Assembly (NCBI RefSeq): GCF_037975245.1
Contig: NC_092564.1
Span: 18,632,984 to 18,696,983, forward strand
Length of the DNA stretch: 64,000 nt
From: Apostichopus japonicus
Lineage: Eukaryota; Echinodermata; Holothuroidea; Aspidochirotida; Stichopodidae
Direction: 5' to 3'
This document shows, piece by piece, positions 23,780-35,829 of the stretch. The notes below the pieces were generated by a model. That model made no database searches. It was not told the origin of the DNA and saw nothing but the letters and a program-made list of their open reading frames with translations. The position numbers were made by a program, and so were the translations under genes. How positions within the stretch are numbered: position 1 is the stretch's first letter; every line of letters begins with the position of its first letter.

Positions 23780-24455
23780 CTTTAAAATGTCATTCGGAAC
23801 TAATAATCACACTAAGCTGATTGTGTATATATTAATGTTTCGTTTGTTCGATTCTAAACATGTTCATGCATTCATTAATTCAGACAAATTTAACGTTCAT
23901 AGGAAATTTATCTTAGGGCCTATGCATTATCTTTCTGCACATTAAGTTTAGCTCGCAAGCTTTAAGTCTGGTTATAGTTAACGGCTAAATCACGAGAGGA
24001 AATGTAAAGCCCTTTTTAGTTGACTTTTCATGGCTTAGGATTTATCACGAAAATTCAAAGAAGTAGCATTTATCGTTCATTCAAAATCGTCATCCTCAAC
24101 CGCTGAAAGTAACAGCAGCTGACGGGGCATAGTTAGAGCAATAAATTACAGACAGTTTGTAATATCACGTGATAAGACTGAAAGACAAAAATGTCAAATG
24201 ACAGAAATAAACTCCTACCGGGATTAATTGCTGGCAATCAAAATATTAAATAAATGTAAAATCCGATATTTCCATTGACGTCATAGTTTTTATTATAAAA
24301 AGGAAACGACCATTCAAACACTAATTAACGGTGAATTACCAATCGATAAGAAAAGGCAGCTTTTTAAATACTCGATAGTAAACTGTCACATATGCATGTC
24401 GCAAAGTAATCACGTATGGGTTGTAGCCTTAACTAAGTTAATATCGATTGAGAAT
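23780..24455. other. No recognisable feature
   Basis: AT-rich sequence with nothing recognised. Confidence 0.45.
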
Positions 24456-24459
24456 TCGA

Positions 24460-24634
24460 TAATCATGATCATAATAATGATCATAATGATCATCATGATC
24501 ATCATAATCATCATGATCATCATGATCATCATGATGATCATCATGATCTGATGATCATGATCATCATGATCATCATGATCATCAGATCATCATGATCATC
24601 ATGATCATCATGATCATGATCATCATGATCATGA

Positions 24635-24685
<51 letters not shown>

Positions 24686-24712
24686 ACGTCATCGTCATCG
24701 TCATCATCGTCT

Positions 24713-24744
<32 letters not shown>

Positions 24745-24776
24745 CTCATCATCGTCCTCGTCGTCATCGTCATCAT
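24460..24776. repeat. (ATC)n array: palindromic ATGATC phase, then (CGTCAT)n phase
   Basis: The left half (about 24460-24637) is a mixture of ATCATG/GATCATC that is largely self-complementary and rich in GATC. The right half (about 24638-24776) is (CGTCAT)n with CTC and AAC variants. Acidic or Met-Thr ORFs across it are repeat read-through. Confidence 0.9.
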
Positions 24777-24779
24777 TAA

Positions 24780-25647
24780 TATTATTTTTTCTGGGTGAAT
24801 GTTTCCTTAACATACGTAAGAGCATAGTTTGCAGATGATACGGTTAATTACAAATTGTCTATGGGCTTACATGGTTAGAAAATACCGAACAAAACGCAGA
24901 CAACAAACACAAAGACCGCCAAAAGGCCAGTGTGAACCAACGAAACAATTACTAGACTACATGGCTACCAATGAAACCGTGGCACTGAAAATGTTCTTTG
25001 GAACTTACTCTATTACATTTTGTAATTATCTAATGGATTTTGTCAATCCAGAATTATTTGTTTTTCGATGCCAAGAACAAAGCTGGGTATATAAACCAAT
25101 GTTTCAATACTATCTGAAAGGTCAGCATCGGTGTTGCACAAAGATTTGAATGTGTACGGAGACCTTTCCTACAAAGGTTCTGACCTTTCAAGATGGAGCT
25201 TGACGAACTAGCTTAAACATGAGTGAGCATAATTGCAGACGGAGTTCCAGCAGTTTTGGGCTGGCATTACTCTATAGGCGTAGACACGCGTGGCGATGGT
25301 GTACGGCCGGCACTCGGTTTATATTGATAATTTCTTTCCCCTTCAGGTTCGATGATACCGCTTGGAATCATTATTTCCACTTAATACACAATGGTGAGGT
25401 AACTCCGTCTCGCATGGTGTTCGTCTTAAGAACAGACTATTTTTATATGTGTAAAATCTGCTAATCGCTGGTCAGAGAGGAATATACTTAATATGACTGA
25501 TGAACTAGTCATCTCATCCATGTTTGTACCGGCAGCAACTGAAATGTCAAAGTCAGCTGGTGAAAAAAATAAACTAATAAATTAATTTCTTAATCTATGC
25601 TATTAATAGATACTAACAAATATGAACATATCAATTGATATGTTCAT
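24780..25647. other. No recognisable gene
   Basis: Two unrelated ORFs (24829-25149 and 25219-25464, plus) show no recognisable domain and no clear splice context. I treat them as chance open frames. Confidence 0.4.
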
Positions 25648-25655
25648 CTTTGTAA

Positions 25656-27350
25656 CAGTGGCGTCACCAGACTTTTCAGTCTGGGGGCACAGGGGGGGCA
25701 CCAGCATTTGATGGGGGGCACTTAGGTGGATACGGATCGCCGTCCTGGGGAGGGGTCTAAGGGGAGGGGGTGTCCCTCCAGGCGCGGCGGAACGGGAAAA
25801 TTATTGGGGGTGGGGCTAATGTGTAGAGACTATCTAAGCGGAGCGCCACCATCGGTTGGCGCGGAGCGTACACGAAAATTTTGGGTTTTTCAAACCCCCA
25901 GATGGCCGGAAACGGCACTTCCCGAGTGTTTTATGCTGCGAATATACCTAGCCCTAAAATATGGGTCTCAAGCCTGCAATTTCTCAGATTGCACGTAAAA
26001 GTCTGTAAAAGCATTGTAATTTGTATATTCGATGGTGTTTTAAGAGAGTAGCTATTACTCGTAGTGTACTCGCAAAGACGTTTTTGAGTGTAGTAAGGGG
26101 ATGTTGGAGAACTGGCTGAAATGAAGCAAGTCATTGGCCTAAGACGAAGGTGTGTTGCGCTTACCGATACCACACTCACTGCTTCCACTTTTCACGGGGC
26201 GTGAAGACGCGGTTGCGGTGACAATGTGGTCTATAGCCAGGGGACTGGCCGAGGGTCCCCCAGCATTTACTAAAATTATTACACCTATATAGTATACGTG
26301 TGCATCGGACAGATCGACAAGTATGCATTGAAAAATGGGCAGATGCACGTTTCGGAGCCTTGGTAAATATTGGGGGGGGGGGTTATCATGCATTTGCCCC
26401 CTCAACTTTTTCATTGGGGGTGAGCCCCCCACCCCCCGGTTCCGCCGCCACTGCCCCCCTCCCCTTTGGAAAATTTTCGCATACGGAGGATGGGCTAGAT
26501 GCAAAATGCTGCCACATCTGATGCTAAATTCGATCTGAAGATATCTCCAGAAATTGCTATTTTTGAGGTAATGATTTTAACAAGGCGCAGAATTTTACAG
26601 AGGATATGAACCACATGCTGTCGATATTATGCCTAACCCTATATCAATAGAACCTACATTTGTTGAATTAATGTGTGCATGACCCCCGACTCCTTTCTTG
26701 TCCTTCTAGTTTTCGCCCATTATCTATTAAGATTTAACAGGTTCCAGCATCGTTATTGGCTCCTATCAGGGATCTCACCATGCAATCCAAAGTTTGATCA
26801 CACATCGAGTATGGCTCAGTATGCAGGTGTGAACATTCGCCATTGTTCCTACAAGCATCTGACCTCAAATGACCTCTGCACCCCCTACACAACAGGGTTA
26901 ATATATGGGTCCACAAATATAGGCAAGTATGGTGCTGGCGGACCCTCACATTCTCACATTTCGTCAGCTCCTAACCTGTCAACCTCAGACCAAGGCAACA
27001 TATTGTAGTACCCTCCCTTCTCACAGTCATGTAGCTCGCGAAGCGGACGTGTATATCCGCTGGTATGGCGTGAGCACTGACACATTCAATGTAAATATCG
27101 ACACCTGTTGTGATGGCGCGGGTTATGACTTCGATACCCGACGTCCAAGGATAAACTTGTTCATTTTTTCGCAGCTCATTTGAAGAAAATACGAATTACT
27201 GTGCTTCTTTGTCCTTATGAAAAACTAACTCAGATGATGGGAGTTGAATATAACAAAATATATATATATTTTTTTACCAACCCAAATCTCAGATGGGGGG
27301 CACTCGGGGGGGCACGTGCCCCCTGGCCCCCCCCCTTGGCGACGCCACTG
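25656..27350. mobile_element. hAT-like element with exact 8-bp TSD, hosting a nested element
   Basis: The ends are CAGTGGCGTCACCA (25656 on) and GACGCCACTG (27341-27350), whose reverse complement continues CGCCA. The flanks are CTTTGTAA at both 25648-25655 and 27351-27358, an exact 8-bp duplication as made by hAT transposases. Inside, the segment GGGTCTAAGGGGAGGGGG is shared with the MITE at 45116-45476. A second element (25779-26453) is inserted into it. No transposase was recognised, so this copy is non-autonomous. Confidence 0.8.
25779..26453. mobile_element. Nested hAT-like MITE
   Basis: It starts CAGGCGCGGCGGAAC and ends with the reverse complement of CAGTGGCGGCGGAACC. It interrupts a host-element sequence that is continuous in the related MITE at 45116-45476 (GGTGTCCCC joined to TCCCCTTTGG). 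The flanks TGTCCCTC (left) and CCCCCCTC (right) fit a decayed 8-bp duplication of GTCCCCTC. It carries the conserved GCGCCACC...GGTTGGCGC hairpin module at about 25829-25925. Confidence 0.7.
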
Positions 27351-27450
27351 CTTTGTAAGTATTACTTGAATTGTCAAGGAACTATGTATCTATACATTAA
27401 CCTTTGTTTAATTTACATTTTGACGATAAAATGATGTCATGTTTATTTAT

Positions 27451-27872
27451 ATGACCAACAAGCTTGGCCCTTCCTATAAAATATGGTGTCATTTATTTAA
27501 TGACATTTTAATCCATATGAAACAATAGAAAACATGTGCACATCACCAATCTATTTATTTGACCAACCAGCTTGGCCCTTCCTATTAAATATGGTGTCAT
27601 TTATCTAATGACATATTAATCCATAAAACAACAGAATCATGTGCACATCACCAATCTATTTATTTGACCGACCAGCTTGGCCCTTCCTCATTACGTATGA
27701 TGTCATTTGTCAAATGAAATTTTAATCCTTAAAACAATAGATAATATTTGCACATCAAAAATGTATTTATTTGACCAACCAGTTTGGCCCTTCCTCATTA
27801 CGTATGATGTCATATGTCCTATGACATTTTAATCCTTAAAACAATAATAAATATATTTGCACAGCAAAAAGT
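27451..27872. repeat. Four-copy ~107-bp minisatellite with a conserved hairpin
   Basis: Units start with GACCAACCAGCTTGGCCC at about 27453, 27561, 27666 and 27773. Each holds a small hairpin: 27487-27505, 27595-27613, 27701-27719 and 27808-27826. In the fourth copy a stem pair has changed on both sides (TGTCATT/AATGACA to TGTCATA/TATGACA). No ORF spans the array. Confidence 0.85.
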
Positions 27873-27879
27873 TGTATAG

Positions 27880-29009
27880 TTACTCCATATTAACTATTAC
27901 TTCCCTCAGTATACAGACTTCCAATATAGGCTACCTTGTTAACCATACTGCACACATCGGAATTTCATTTTATATGCATTGGTTGAACATTGACCAACCT
28001 TTAATCAACGGGAATAATTGAACAACAAATGAATCCTGGTTAGAAAAGACATAACCAACAAATTGATTCAAACTTGCTTGTTAATTTGTCTATAAATTGA
28101 TACAATTACTGGGACACATTATTTAAAGGAGCTGCCATGCTTAAAATTGATTGTGGAGATGTTTGAATACCGCAATAACTTAACTAGAACCATCTTCGGA
28201 CGAGGAATTAAACAGACAAATGAAATCAAGGCATGAATGTGGAATTATTTTGCTTACAACTTTTTACCGCGAACTTCTCTCGATACCACTGAAATAAATC
28301 ATGTTAAAGAATGGAAGTAGTCTAACCGTGTTATAATACAATTGTAAACTTTCATCGTTGGTTTATTTCCATTGACGGTTACGCTGAAGTATAAATACCA
28401 TAAAAAATATTAGCCTACGTCCTCAGTTGACAACGTTTAACTATACAAAGAACTACATGGTGTATGATAATGGGTTTAATTTCATTGTATGCAGTATTGT
28501 TTTCTTTTGTTTCCTACAGCACTTAGTGACATCTTTTGGCGGATCAGAGAGTCACTTTAATACGTTAAAACCTAAGCAAAGTAGCCTGTCAAGACAGTTA
28601 AAAGGAATTCGATACGCGCAAGGAGTGATTATTTGATTAGCTTCACACTAGCAATACGTTAGCAGGCCATCTCAGCTCAGTATCTAACCGTGTCGGTAAC
28701 ATTTGAACATATCCATTTGAAAGGTCGAAAGGGCATACACCTTATGATAGCTTCTTTTATTTTTATAAATCCCTCGTCGGTTCCCTGTTGAGGTGTAATC
28801 GGTTAATGAATTACGCGTAATAATAGTAGCGTGCCACCTCTCTAGATTAAAACATTTTCCAAATCGCCGCTAGTGTACGAAGTAATAATATTAGAAACGT
28901 AGTGACCTCACGAAGAGTATATTTGCTCTTTACGGTGAAGCTATCCTAAGGCTGCACGGCATTGTTGTTTCAAGGTGAAAAGCATCTCCATAGTATGGAT
29001 ATATTTATG

Positions 29010-29010
<1 letters not shown>
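27880..29010. other. No recognisable feature
   Basis: AT-rich sequence with nothing recognised. Confidence 0.45.
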
Positions 29011-29013
<3 letters not shown>

Positions 29014-29045
<32 letters not shown>

Positions 29046-29067
29046 TAGCCTATATATATATATATAA

Positions 29068-29137
<70 letters not shown>
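29014..29137. repeat. (TA)n-(CA)n-(TA)n microsatellite
   Basis: Compound microsatellite directly abutting the LTR-like sequence at 29138. Confidence 0.95.
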
Positions 29138-29140
<3 letters not shown>

Positions 29141-29509
29141 GACGGGGTCCGGTACCGTAATAAAGTAATAACAGTAACAAGTAATAAGTAATAATTGGTG
29201 ACCAGTTTTATTCCTCCTCTCTCTTTCCGTTTTTCCTCTTAACTGCCTTCTCCACTCCCAACTCAATCTCACGCCAAAATCCAACAAAGTAAAGAATGTC
29301 CCTCTATAGTAAGGGTCGTACACCGAATTAGACTAACAACAAGGGGACACTCTCCAGGCATGAACAAACACAAAAGGCACCCGAGGTGCAGGAATTCGGC
29401 CATGCAAATACACGTTGTCTCCCACGGACATGCGCAGTCGGCCGGAGAGCGCCCCCTGCAACACGGGTGGAAGAACCACAAAACAACAGGCAATCAACAG
29501 ACTGTGACA
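29138..29509 (-). mobile_element. Probable solo LTR
   Basis: On the minus strand it begins TGTCACAGTCTG and ends CCGGACCCCGTCACA, that is, TG...CA termini. It has a possible TATA element (CTATAG at 29303-29308) and an AATAAA signal at 29212-29207, placed about 70 bp before the 3' end. The 372-bp length is typical for an LTR. Flanking ATAT on both sides would fit a 4-bp duplication but is uninformative inside (TA)n. No internal gag-pol is nearby. Confidence 0.5.
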
Positions 29510-29514
29510 ATATG

Positions 29515-29518
<4 letters not shown>

Positions 29519-29571
<53 letters not shown>
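29519..29571. repeat. (TA)n microsatellite
   Basis: A (TA)n run, so the LTR-like sequence is bracketed by (TA)n on both sides. Confidence 0.95.
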
Positions 29572-29573
<2 letters not shown>

Positions 29574-29579
29574 TGTATG

Positions 29580-30120
29580 TTTTGGTATGTAACAAATGCC
29601 AGTTTCTTAAGTGTCTGCTTGAAATACATCACGTCAATGCATAAAACATATCTAACAAAAGGGGTATCAACAAACGACTTTAATGCAAATTCTGTAGATC
29701 AAATTAGCACTCATGATCATCCGAATTCCGAAAGGCAGAATTTCCAAAGTGTCTCGAGGCCAATTTTACATTTAAAATGCGTCCTTCTTCAAGTGTAAAC
29801 CGAAAGTTTCGAATACACGTATAGTTGAGACAAAAGCCCTAGATATACGTAACTTTGCTCGAAATAGGTGCAGTTGAAACCAAATGGAATGGAGGTTTTT
29901 GAGTTCATACAGCAACATCGATTCATATACAATAACATATACAATATTATATACATGAGCGTAACGCTCTATATATGCAGGAAATATCGATTGCAAAAGT
30001 TGGAAATATCGTAACATAATAATACACCGATCTTCAGAATGAATTTTGCTAGCTTTGTGCGTTTTAGTGTTCCAAGCATGAATCTCCTAACCTGTGTTTC
30101 TCGGCGATTTGCATATGATC
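29580..30120. other. No recognisable feature
   Basis: AT-rich spacer. Nothing recognised. Confidence 0.45.
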
Positions 30121-30124
30121 AGTT

Positions 30125-31350
30125 GATAACAAGTAAGAAGTAAGAAAAACATTATTGATCCTTAAAAAGGAAACTACCGTGCTCGCAAGGCAATAAAACA
30201 TAAAACAGTAAGTAAAACTAAAAAGAAAGAAAATAGGAAAAGCAACAGGCTGTGCAGAAATGGCAATAAAGTAAATCTAACGTTTAAACTTAATATTTAA
30301 ACTAAATATTATGAGCTTTAATAGCTTGAGGAATGGAAAATAAAGGATACCGGGTTTTGGTAACAGATGTAGGCTGCCTGAGCCAACCACTGCGCGGGAT
30401 TACATGTCTCACAAGCTGGACATGGAGGGGGTGATAACTGTCAGTCCAAAGGGACTCCAGCTTGCTACGAACAAGGCAGTGGTGAACACAGCCCACCTTC
30501 CCCGGTACCTCACCAATCACCTGTCCCGCCCTTCTAATACATTTATTATTACACTCCTTTTCCGGTAATTGTGAACATTGCCTCTCCAGTAAATTAGGCA
30601 ATAACGCCAAACCTCACCAAAAAAAACAAAAAAAAACAGAATTATAAAAGAAATTGTAATAACTTGCTACCTACATTGAAATAATTCAATTTCCTCAAGC
30701 AATATATAATCTAGAGTTTAATTTTTTAACGACGTTATTGACATAAGCCGACCAATGCAGTAGGTGTTTGATATAACCACCTAATTACTTGAAACTATGA
30801 ACACGAGCGACTCTATACAGTTATTAATTATGTCAGCGTCCGGTGAGAGTATATTACCGCGAAAGTCTACTAACATCTTCTTTGTGTTATCTATATATTT
30901 ATGTCTCGAAAATTGTCAACACAGTGCTTAACAACATTGCCAATTTGAGCAAGATATTGCTTTTATCATTATCAAACAAGCCGATCATAACAATGTCATC
31001 TGCAAATTTGATGAGTGGGCAACTCTGCTCATAAGAACGACAGTCCGAGGTATAGACGGAAACTAGGAACGGCGCTAAAACAGTACCTTGTGGAGCCCCA
31101 GTATTTGAAAACTAAGATATTCGAAATTTGTATAACGAGACAAACGAACTGACTGCGATCTATTTGTAAGATAATTCAATACCTAATATATGAGAGAATG
31201 AGGTATAACCTCCAATCTAAGAAGTTTTTCAGCAAGCACATGCGGTTGGGTCGTGTTGAATGCAGAGGAAAAGTCGAGAAACATTACTCGAGCAGAGTTG
31301 CCCAAATTTAGTTTGTTCCATGTGACTATAAATATTATCGAGAACCGTTT
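30125..31350 (-). pseudogene. Decayed non-LTR retrotransposon: reverse transcriptase and 3' end
   Basis: Read on the minus strand in shifting frames, an ordered RT is clear. Near 31280-31170 it has VMFLDFSSAFNT, HVLAEKLL and LNYLTNRSQSVRL. It has NTGAPQGTVLAPFL near 31110 and the catalytic KFADD near 30995. KKMLVDFR lies near 30855, then VNNVVKKLNSRLY, RRAGQVIGE (about 30520), DSYHPLH, and a C-terminal FSIPQAIKAHN near 30305. Several stops and frameshifts break it. The 3' end has AAGGATCAATAATG and a TTACTTC-rich tail near 30125. The motif set fits the CR1/L2-like group. ORF1 and the endonuclease are absent, as in a 5'-truncated copy. Confidence 0.85.
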
Positions 31351-31932
31351 AAAATTGCATCATCTGTACTACGATTACTTTGGTAAATGCAAACTGCAAG
31401 AGATAGACATGGAGAATAAAAGTTGCTTAAAATATAAGTAGACGCATGATGTGTTACATAAGTCTACGAAACTTTGATGAAGTTATAGGAGGAAAAGTCC
31501 CAGATAACAGTGTATATAAACTAAAACACGACTAGATCAGATAACGCAATGCTTATACAACCCCAGGTAATGTTAAGCCATGCACATTTGAAATCATAGC
31601 TGTAACACATTAGTTCAAGAAGTATAGCTGAAAATAGTAATAAGCTAAAGTGCCAAAAAAAGCAAACATTGAGTCAGCCTTCCAGATATATGTTGCCAAG
31701 GTAAGGCTTGTTATTAGTTCTGTCACTTGAAAGGTAAAGTGCATTAACTGAAGTATATGAAAATTGGGACAAGAGAAGGCTAAGTTCGTCCATTTTATTC
31801 GTCTGAAGAACAAGGGAGGAAAGTCGGTAGCAAACGAAGATGATATAACTGATAGATATACTTGGATTCGTTTAATGACTTGGCCAATCCACTATCAAAC
31901 ATGAAAGAGACACAAAGTCGTAGTATCATGTT

Positions 31933-31935
<3 letters not shown>
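31351..31935. other. No recognisable feature
   Basis: AT-rich; could include further decayed LINE sequence, but no motif is readable. Confidence 0.4.

Positions 31936-31938
<3 letters not shown>

Positions 31939-32012
<74 letters not shown>
31939..32012. repeat. (TA)n microsatellite
   Basis: Pure (TA)n of about 37 units. Confidence 0.95.
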
Positions 32013-32014
<2 letters not shown>

Positions 32015-32389
32015 CTCCCACAAACAGCTTTAGGCATTTTTTTCTCCGCCTGGGAGATATCCTAGCTTACATGTCGTGTCTGTGTTTTGTCCGTTTGTAA
32101 ATCTGTGACGTCATAGTGCCATTATATATAGAGCTGAAACCGATTTCTTTCTATCTGTGCTTCTTTTCATATTTTCAAGGTAAAACCGTTAATATTGTTG
32201 AAATGCAGATCCCAAAAGCCATCACTGTATATAGGTCATGTTAACAGTTCCAATGTATTCAGCTGTTGCTAAAAATAAACTCTTTTACAGAAATTAAACA
32301 TTGTAATAAGAGAAGAACAACCAAAACGTGAAGGACATGTGGCTCGATGGTGGGATATTTATAGACTCGCTTGTATTTATAGACTCGCT
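32013..32389. other. No recognisable gene; short direct repeat at the SINE border
   Basis: Just before the SINE, TTTATAGACTCGCT occurs twice in tandem (about 32358-32389). Confidence 0.5.
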
Positions 32390-32642
32390 CGGAGTGTATA
32401 GCCTAGTGGTTAACGCCGGCGTCTCCCAGTCATGAGATCCCCGGTTCGATTCCCCGCCGACAGCAATGTGTGTCGTCTGGCAAGGGGTTTTGTTCAATAA
32501 CAACTTCCCGACATGGACGTTAAATGGATGTGTGTCGAGAGATTGGCTTCGGTCAGCTTGCGAGTCTATAAGCCTCCATGGCTTTCTTTCGCGAGTTCCT
32601 GCTTGCGGGAAGATCACATATACATACATACATACATACATA
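32390..32642 (+). mobile_element. tRNA-derived SINE, family 1, copy 2
   Basis: Near-identical to 13406-13653. Box A TAGCCTAGTGG is at 32399-32409 and box B GGTTCGATTCC at 32443-32453. It has the same body and a (CATA)n tail. High identity between the two copies points to a young or still active family. Confidence 0.85.
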
Positions 32643-32644
32643 TT

Positions 32645-35330
32645 TGAAGGAACATTAGACCTGTCATTATTTTATCAACTGGAATGAGATTTTTCTAAGT
32701 TGTTTGCGAAGTTGTAAAACACTCGTACAAACTATAATGATGATGGTTTGCATTATAGATCTTTTGCGCAACTGTCTGTACTGCGTACAGAAAATATCAA
32801 TATTTGCTGTCAAAATGTTCTCTGCTGTCAAATCTTCTAAATATATCACCAGTGGTAACAAAATCCCCATATTCAGAGATACATTTCCTTTGACAATCCT
32901 TTGTTATAGTGATTCGTCTAACGTCTTTGACTTATCTCACTCAGCAATATGTTGAACCAACAGTAGCTATGTAAACGGAATCTGGAACAATGTTTCGTCT
33001 CAGATTCAATAAGCACACACACACATACACACAAGAACTCTATACGAGAAAACCTTGTTCATGGCTTGCCCTTCGTAGACTATTTTAATCTTCCCAAACC
33101 CCACCACTACATTGGTAATAAATCCGCTGTACTTTATTTCATTCCGCTGACTACAGGCATACTCACACGTAAAGAAGACAAATGGGTGTTTCGAGTTACA
33201 GTCACATATTTCGTTAGGTACACACCTAAGAATTGTACCAATACTCAACCACTCCGTTTCTATAAATATATATACATGTATAGTTCAAAGATTTTCCCAT
33301 TGATTCGCGTGTCCTATTGTTTAGCTTGTATATAGTTCTTTGTATATGGTTCTCTGATTTTGAATGCTATGTGCTGATAATTCAGCTTCACTCACTATCT
33401 TGCTGAAGACAGCTCCACCGAGAATCACGATTTAAAAGCTTAACGTGATTAATTTTAGTTCTGTGAAAAGCCAGTTCACTTGGTTCACTCGATTACATTA
33501 TACATATTTATTAGCGTAAACGTGGACTTTTTCCCTATAATATGGTACAAACGTTATTTGTGATAACTTTAAAATCCCAATTAGTTTATGTGTCACTCAG
33601 TATTCGAAGTTAAATTTAGCGGACAGAATGTTCAAATTAAAATGACAATGAATGAATGATTTGATACTACTTCAAGTTATACACAGTCATAAACTACAAC
33701 TGACACTTCCATTAGTAGTTAAACTAACTTATTAACATTGAAAATGTTGTTTTCCATACATGTTTACGCAAAATAATGATGTTCTATATATAGATAACAA
33801 CATAGCACTTAAAGAGTCTACGCATGTTACACACACACACTCTCTAATGATTTCAAAGGAGAGTCTCCCAGTATAAGAATTACGTCATTTATTACTTCAG
33901 AGATTTAGTTGTAGAAAGTAAATTACTGTATAGTACATTATTCAGCCTAAAATTATTGCAAACATGCAAATCAAGCTGTATGTAAAAAAATATCATTTTG
34001 AATCATTAAACATAATAACAAAAAGTTTATCATTTCTAATATTTAGGTTGACGTTTGGTATAGCTCCTGCGACTGGTGCCGATAATCAAATCAAATTTCA
34101 ATGTGCGGTTTATTTAATTTAACAAGTCTCCTTTTATTGCTGTGATTTGGAATGCCTCATGTTGTCATGGTATTTTTTATTCGTTAATGTTACGCTGATA
34201 AGTTTTGAAATGCTTAAAAGGTAGAGCGTGATCATCTAGAAACAGGGTGTACTAAATATCAAGTACAATTACATTTAGGGTATAGTGTTTATCTTTGCTT
34301 CTATTTTCATGTTTAAGATCATAAAAGTACTTTGTTTCCATGGTAATACACTAAACTTATATTATTCCCCCTTTTTAGTTCAACTCGATTAATATTAACA
34401 AAGCAACATTATAGTTAGTCTAAAAAGGGGGTGAGGTGGTGGTGGGGGGGGGGGGAATAACAAGATAAGAAGAGAACAAAGCAAAAATACAACACTAACT
34501 AAATTAATTCATCACTTTTTGAAACGTAGGAATCGCCGGCATCAATGTTACCTTTGAATTTTGTAACCACATTATTGTACGATCGTCTTATATACATGTA
34601 GGCTATGTTACCAACATATGATCTGAGTTTCATGAAACCTAATGGCATTTCAAAGAAGCCAATATGTAACTACCACGTTAGGCTGCATGTATATAAGACA
34701 CTGTTTTTACTGCAGCAATCCAGACTAACCAGCGATAACAACACTTCAGGAGACTAGAACGAGTAAGTAAAAACCCATGTACGTTTTAAATCTAGAGGAG
34801 ATTTTTTACCTACTTCTTCCACATTCTCCTTCTCCTCTTTCATAGTGAATTAGTCGTTAATCAATAACGTAAATTTAACTCTGAATTTGCCTTTGAAAGT
34901 TATCAAAAGAGAGGGAAACAATTTGTTAAATCGAGAGGTTTTTAATGGGTTTTGATTGAATTAGTAATAATGAGAGTCATACACACAATATATAACAAAA
35001 TCGTGGGTGCATTATCGCAATTGATCGCATGCCTGCAATATAGGCCAATGCCTCCTTCATCAAACCAATATCTAAGTAAATCAGTGATGACTGAAATCTC
35101 AGTATCTGGGGACCTTTTCTCATGGGAGAGAAGGTTAAAGTTCATTAAACGTACAAACTGACCGTGAGTAAATGAGGCTATATTCTTCATTAGCCTGCAA
35201 GTTTAACAAAAAATATCGAATTTTTGCTATCGATTCGTTGCCTTTTATCTAGGTTGAAGATGTGTACGTTACACAGTGAATAAATGAGCGAGAACGACAA
35301 TTTGTTGTCTATTTCTTCAATGATGTTGAA
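32645..35330. other. No recognisable gene
   Basis: AT-rich, single-copy-looking sequence with a G-run near 34442. No exon or repeat recognised. Confidence 0.5.
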
Positions 35331-35334
35331 CGTA

Positions 35335-35391
35335 ACAGACAGATATTAGTTTCTATAGGTACAAAGTGAACACTACGTCGGTTTGTTTTAC
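35335..35391 (+). repeat. (TA)n-flanking dispersed repeat, copy 1
   Basis: ACAGATATTAGTTTCTATAG followed by GTACAAAGTGAACACTACGT and GTTTGT. The same sequence precedes the (TA)n at 57730 (copy 2, 57682-57729). Confidence 0.75.
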
Positions 35392-35586
<195 letters not shown>

Positions 35587-35588
35587 GA

Positions 35589-35825
35589 TAATTAGAAATA
35601 GACGTGAACATCCTACACACAACCATATGTATGCTGAAATGGCTGCAATCAGGGAAGACAACTTGTTCATGTTATATGTTATATGTTTATATTATATTAT
35701 ATATATATATATATATATATAATATAAACATATAACATATAACATGAACAAGTTGTCTTCCCTGATTGCAGCCATTTCAGCATACATATGGATGTGTGTA
35801 GGATGTTCACGTCTATTTCTAATTA
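35589..35825. repeat. Near-perfect 237-bp palindrome
   Basis: Arms of about 105 bp (35589-35693 and 35721-35825) are mirror complements around a 27-bp (TA)-rich centre near 35707. I found a single mismatch (CATATGG followed by T versus A). It abuts the long (TA)n on the left. It may be a hairpin-forming element, a template-switch duplication, or an assembly fold-back. Confidence 0.9.
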
Positions 35826-35829
35826 TTAG

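Noticed and set aside
24541-24825. Poly-Asp ORF and Met-Thr ORF
   Set aside because: They are read-through of the (ATC)n array; all frames are open for the same reason.
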